From assembly GCA_018814745.1 (NCBI GenBank), contig JAHIZC010000078.1:1-8176 (forward strand): a stretch of 8,176 bases of DNA. Direction: 5' to 3'. The position numbers were made by a program, and so were the translations under genes. Positions within the stretch are counted from its first letter, which is position 1; each line of letters opens with the position of its first letter. Origin of the DNA: Candidatus Omnitrophota bacterium (GTDB lineage Bacteria; Omnitrophota; Gorgyraeia; Gygaellales; Profunditerraquicolaceae). Under the pieces are notes generated by a model. The model was not told where the DNA came from. It did not search any database and worked only from the letters and a program-made list of their open reading frames with translations. Positions 6,307-8,176 of the stretch are shown here, in pieces.

Positions 6307-6980
6307 GTCCCGTTAGAAGATCGCAAACGGGAACAGGTAATTTTTCTAACGGGATGAAGCAGGAGTTATTGATAGCTACGAAGAATAAGAAGAAACTGAA
6401 AGAAATCAAGGATATCTTAAGCGATTTAAAACTGCGGATCACTTCGCTGGCAGATTACAGCAGTACCCCTAGGATTATTGAAAACGGCAATACTTTTAAA
6501 AAAAACGCAATAATAAAAGCTGTAAAAATCGCAAAATCCAAAAAAAAGTTAACTCTGGGAGAGGATTCTGGTATATGTGTGGATGCTTTAGGTGGCAAGC
6601 CAGGGGTTTATTCTTCGAGATTCTCCGGGAAGGGTAAGAACGACTCTCAAAATAATTTAAAGCTCTTAAGACTTCTGAATGGTTTAGAGAATAGTAAAAG
6701 AAAGGCCCACTATCGATGTGCGGTGGCAATCGCAAACAGTAAAGGTTTAATTGCAGTGGTAGAGGGCAAATGCGATGGGGTAATCGGCTTTGGGCCAAAG
6801 GGGAAGTACGGCTTTGGTTATGACCCGTTATTCATTATCCCGAAATATAAAAAAACATTTGCCCAGTTGGGGCCGCAGATAAAGCATATGATCAGCCATA
6901 GGTACAGGGCGCTATCCAAGGCAAGGAAGACAATCAAAGATTATTTAGGGAAGCAGAAATGTTTAAAGAAGAAAATATAA
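6303..6980 (+). CDS. rdgB: dITP/XTP pyrophosphatase (RdgB/HAM1 family)
   Basis: Hydrolyses non-canonical purine triphosphates (dITP, ITP, XTP) to monophosphates, keeping them out of DNA and RNA. Conserved blocks, counted from Met18 as 1: [14 protein letters not shown] (5-18), [22 protein letters not shown] (EDSG at 70-73), YGFGYDPLF (142-150) and the C-terminal SHRYRAL. Two starts are possible. The ATG at 6303 overlaps the rph stop and has AAGGA at 6292-6296, six bases away. The ATG at 6354 matches the family N terminus but has no ribosome site. I chose 6303; residues 1-17 ([17 protein letters not shown]) are then encoded by an inserted inverted-repeat element (6307-6353) and should be an extra tail. 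If that reading is right, the ancestral gene used the same ribosome site with the conserved ATG. The 3' end overlaps the next gene by 22 bases. Confidence 0.92.
   Translation: MSPVRRSQTGTGNFSNGMKQELLIATKNKKKLKEIKDILSDLKLRITSLADYSSTPRIIENGNTFKKNAIIKAVKIAKSKKKLTLGEDSGICVDALGGKPGVYSSRFSGKGKNDSQNNLKLLRLLNGLENSKRKAHYRCAVAIANSKGLIAVVEGKCDGVIGFGPKGKYGFGYDPLFIIPKYKKTFAQLGPQIKHMISHRYRALSKARKTIKDYLGKQKCLKKKI
6307..6353. repeat. 47-bp inverted-repeat element at the rdgB start, flanked by ATGA
   Basis: TCCCGTTAGAA at 6308-6318 and TTCTAACGGGA at 6344-6354 are perfect 11-bp inverted arms around a 25-base centre that contains a further CGGG. The element is bounded by ATGA at 6303-6306 and ATGA at 6354-6357, looking like a 4-bp target duplication. 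Element plus one ATGA is 51 bp, exactly 17 codons, so the downstream frame is kept. Confidence 0.75.
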
Positions 6981-7972
6981 CTTCTCTATCAGAGCTCTTA
7001 AGGGCTATAGGCAATACTGCAGATTTGAAAGAACTAGGAGAACTGCTTCTAGGGAAGATCAGTCAAATATTTTCCGCAGAGAAGATTTCTTTGATGCTTT
7101 TAGATAAAGAGACGAACGAGTTATTCGTCTGGGCGACTTCGGTTGAGGGAAAAGAGCAGAAAGACGTAAAGATAAAATACGGACAGATGTTCGCCGGATG
7201 GGTGGTGCAGAAGGGCCAGCCTCTATTGGTAAAGAATGTAGATTCAGAATTCCCGGCTTTTTCTAAGGCTAAATTAGGCCGCTACAAGAGTAAATCGTTT
7301 ATCATCGCGCCGATTAAAAATAAGGAGCATACTTTAGGAGTAATCAATATCACTGAACGTAAAGAATCGGGTGTCTTTGACGATGATGACTTAAAATTAG
7401 TTTCTTTAATTACTCCTGTTTTAGTTTTACAGATGGAAAAAATTCAGCTCTTAGGGCGGATGGAGAGCCTTTCGATCAAAGACAGTCTTACCGGTTTATT
7501 TAATCATCGTTATTTTCAGGAGCACTTAGTCGAAGAGGTAGGCCGCGCCCAGAGATACCGGCGTCATTTAAGCCTGATTATCTTGGATATCGATAATTTC
7601 CAGAAATATAATGAAAATTATGGTTATTCGATGGGTGATAAGGTGCTGGTGCAGTTGGCAAATATATTTGTTGAGAATTTACGTAAAGTAGATATAATTG
7701 CTCGTTACGCCCAGGAGGAATTTGCGGTAATCCTTCCGGATACAAAACGGAAACAGGCTGCAATAGCAGCTGAGAAGTTAAGAGAAAAAGTAAATAGTGC
7801 GGTTTTCGTGGAGAGGAGGGATTCTTCTTTAGGTATGGCTAGGCTGACGGTAAGCTTAGGGGTAGCGGAGTATTATCCGAACAATACCAAAGAGGAGTTC
7901 ATTCAGCATATAGAGTTCGCACTGAAGGAAGCAAAAGAAAAAGGCCGTAATCGCGTCTGTGTTTATAAGTAG
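6959..7972 (+). CDS. GAF-GGDEF protein with degenerate active-site motif (AQEEF)
   Basis: Cytoplasmic two-domain signalling protein of 337 residues with no membrane segment or signal peptide. Residues about 18-160 form a GAF-type sensor (SAEKISLMLLDKETNELFVWAT, GWVVQKGQPLLVKNV, SFIIAPIKNKEHTLGVINI). A helical linker leads to a GGDEF domain at about 170-337: DSLTGLFNHRYF (175-186), LDIDNF with the metal Asp residues at 210 and 212, MGDKVL, and TVSLGVAEY. The signature is AQEEF (251-255) instead of GG[DE]EF, so both glycines that hold the GTP are lost and diguanylate cyclase activity is doubtful. The RxxD inhibitory-site motif (RKVD, 242-245) sits exactly five residues ahead, so it may bind c-di-GMP as a receptor. 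The ATG at 6959 overlaps rdgB by 22 bases with AGGG at 6947-6950 as ribosome site. Confidence 0.9.
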   Translation: MFKEENITSLSELLRAIGNTADLKELGELLLGKISQIFSAEKISLMLLDKETNELFVWATSVEGKEQKDVKIKYGQMFAGWVVQKGQPLLVKNVDSEFPAFSKAKLGRYKSKSFIIAPIKNKEHTLGVINITERKESGVFDDDDLKLVSLITPVLVLQMEKIQLLGRMESLSIKDSLTGLFNHRYFQEHLVEEVGRAQRYRRHLSLIILDIDNFQKYNENYGYSMGDKVLVQLANIFVENLRKVDIIARYAQEEFAVILPDTKRKQAAIAAEKLREKVNSAVFVERRDSSLGMARLTVSLGVAEYYPNNTKEEFIQHIEFALKEAKEKGRNRVCVYK

Positions 7973-8035
7973 CATTGATTTGTGATGGGGGCGTGCCCCG
8001 TTACAAATCCCGATCTTTTAATAGCATTGATTTGT
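7970..8035 (+). repeat. 14-bp direct repeat flanking the pre-tRNA palindrome
   Basis: TAGCATTGATTTGT occurs at 7970-7983, beginning with the stop codon of the preceding gene, and again at 8022-8035, just ahead of tRNA-Pro. Similarity continues past both copies into GGGGCGTG with one gap and a few mismatches, so the first copy looks like a partial duplicate of the tRNA leader and 5' end. Confidence 0.75.
7977..8009 (+). terminator. Stable hairpin after the GAF-GGDEF gene; possible terminator or dispersed palindrome
   Basis: GATTTGTGATGGGG (7977-7990) pairs with CCCCGTTACAAATC (7996-8009) over 14 positions, two of them G-U, closing a 5-base loop. It starts 4 bases after the stop codon. A TTTT run comes only at 8016-8019, seven nucleotides past the stem, so intrinsic termination is possible but weak. 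It may equally be a copy of a dispersed palindromic element. Confidence 0.5.
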
Positions 8036-8037
8036 AA

Positions 8038-8115
8038 CGGGGCGTGGCTCAGTTTGGCTAGAGCGCTTGCTTTGGGAGCAAGAGGTCGACAGTTCGAGTC
8101 TGTCCGCCCCGACCA
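8038..8115 (+). tRNA. tRNA-Pro (anticodon UGG)
   Basis: Full cloverleaf visible: acceptor stem CGGGGCG (8038-8044) with CGCCCCG (8105-8111), D stem GCTC/GAGC, anticodon stem CTTGC/GCAAG with loop TTTGGGA and anticodon TGG at 8073-8075, 5-base variable loop, and T stem GACAG/CTGTC around TTCGAGT. Discriminator A8112 and the CCA end (8113-8115) are encoded. The C1-G72 pair and A73 fit bacterial proline tRNAs. UGG reads CCA and, by wobble, other proline codons. Confidence 0.97.
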
Positions 8116-8141
8116 GAAATAGATGCGCCTGTGGTTCGATA

Positions 8142-8176
8142 GATGCTTCGACAAGCTCAGCATCCTTCGAAGCATC
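8142..8176. repeat. Imperfect palindromic repeat at the right edge
   Basis: GATGCTTCGA (8142-8151) and TCGAAGCATC (8167-8176) are perfect 10-bp inverted arms around a 15-base centre that includes CAAGCTCAGCATCC. This string is one I associate with dispersed repeats in many draft genomes of uncultivated bacteria (recall only). The window ends exactly at the right arm, so the element may continue. Positions 8116-8141 hold nothing I can name. Confidence 0.65.

Noticed and set aside
6496..6798. 100-residue - strand frame opposite rdgB
   Set aside because: Shadow frame of a conserved enzyme; composition rich in Leu, Pro and His with no domain.
7976..8037. Promoter for tRNA-Pro
   Set aside because: TAATAG-like and TTGATT-like hexamers exist but no pair has acceptable spacing to each other and to the tRNA start.
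7963..8175. 70-residue open frame on the - strand
   Set aside because: It is the antisense of tRNA-Pro (giving the familiar spurious peptide with TDSNCRPLAPKASA) joined to the edge repeat (giving MLSLSKHL), not a protein gene.

Overview
The window looks like part of a chromosome from an uncultivated diderm bacterium with moderate to low GC content. All protein genes are on the + strand and closely packed. A lipoprotein-type peptidoglycan amidase points to a cell with an outer membrane. The gene set, together with several families of short palindromic or tandem repeats at gene borders and inside genes, reminds me of Omnitrophota-like (Candidatus Omnitrophica) draft genomes. That placement is recalled from pattern and was not tested, so treat it as a low-to-moderate confidence guess.

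Layout: (1) 20-1893 is a cell-wall pair, an N-acetylmuramoyl-L-alanine amidase lipoprotein and glutamate racemase (murI), overlapping by ATGA. (2) 1960-4216 is a queuosine-precursor block in the order queD, queC, queE, queF. It covers every step from 7,8-dihydroneopterin triphosphate to preQ1; the GTP cyclohydrolase I step (folE) is not in the window. (3) 4213-5580 holds the alpha and beta subunits of a two-subunit class I [4Fe-4S] fumarase (or related hydro-lyase). (4) 5593-6980 is RNase PH followed by a RdgB/HAM1-type dITP/XTP pyrophosphatase. (5) 6959-7972 is a GAF-GGDEF protein whose GGDEF signature is degraded to AQEEF while its RxxD inhibitory-site motif is kept. (6) 8038-8115 is tRNA-Pro(UGG) with an encoded CCA end, followed by a dispersed-repeat-like sequence at the right edge.

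The genes are mostly coupled by 4-base ATGA overlaps or very short gaps, so 20-7972 could be one or a few co-transcribed units. No promoter could be called with confidence. The functions are largely housekeeping: cell-wall precursor and remodelling, tRNA modification, central carbon metabolism, RNA processing and nucleotide-pool cleaning, plus one possible c-di-GMP receptor.

The most unusual content is the repeat load. An 8-bp tandem repeat sits in frame inside both queC and the fumarase alpha gene and encodes nearly the same peptide. A 47-bp inverted-repeat element flanked by ATGA duplications appears to have landed on the start codon of the pyrophosphatase gene, adding exactly 17 codons. 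A multi-arm inverted-repeat cluster overlaps the queC stop. A 14-bp-stem palindrome upstream of tRNA-Pro shares sequence with the tRNA 5' end and could pair with it. I see no defence, mobile or CRISPR system.
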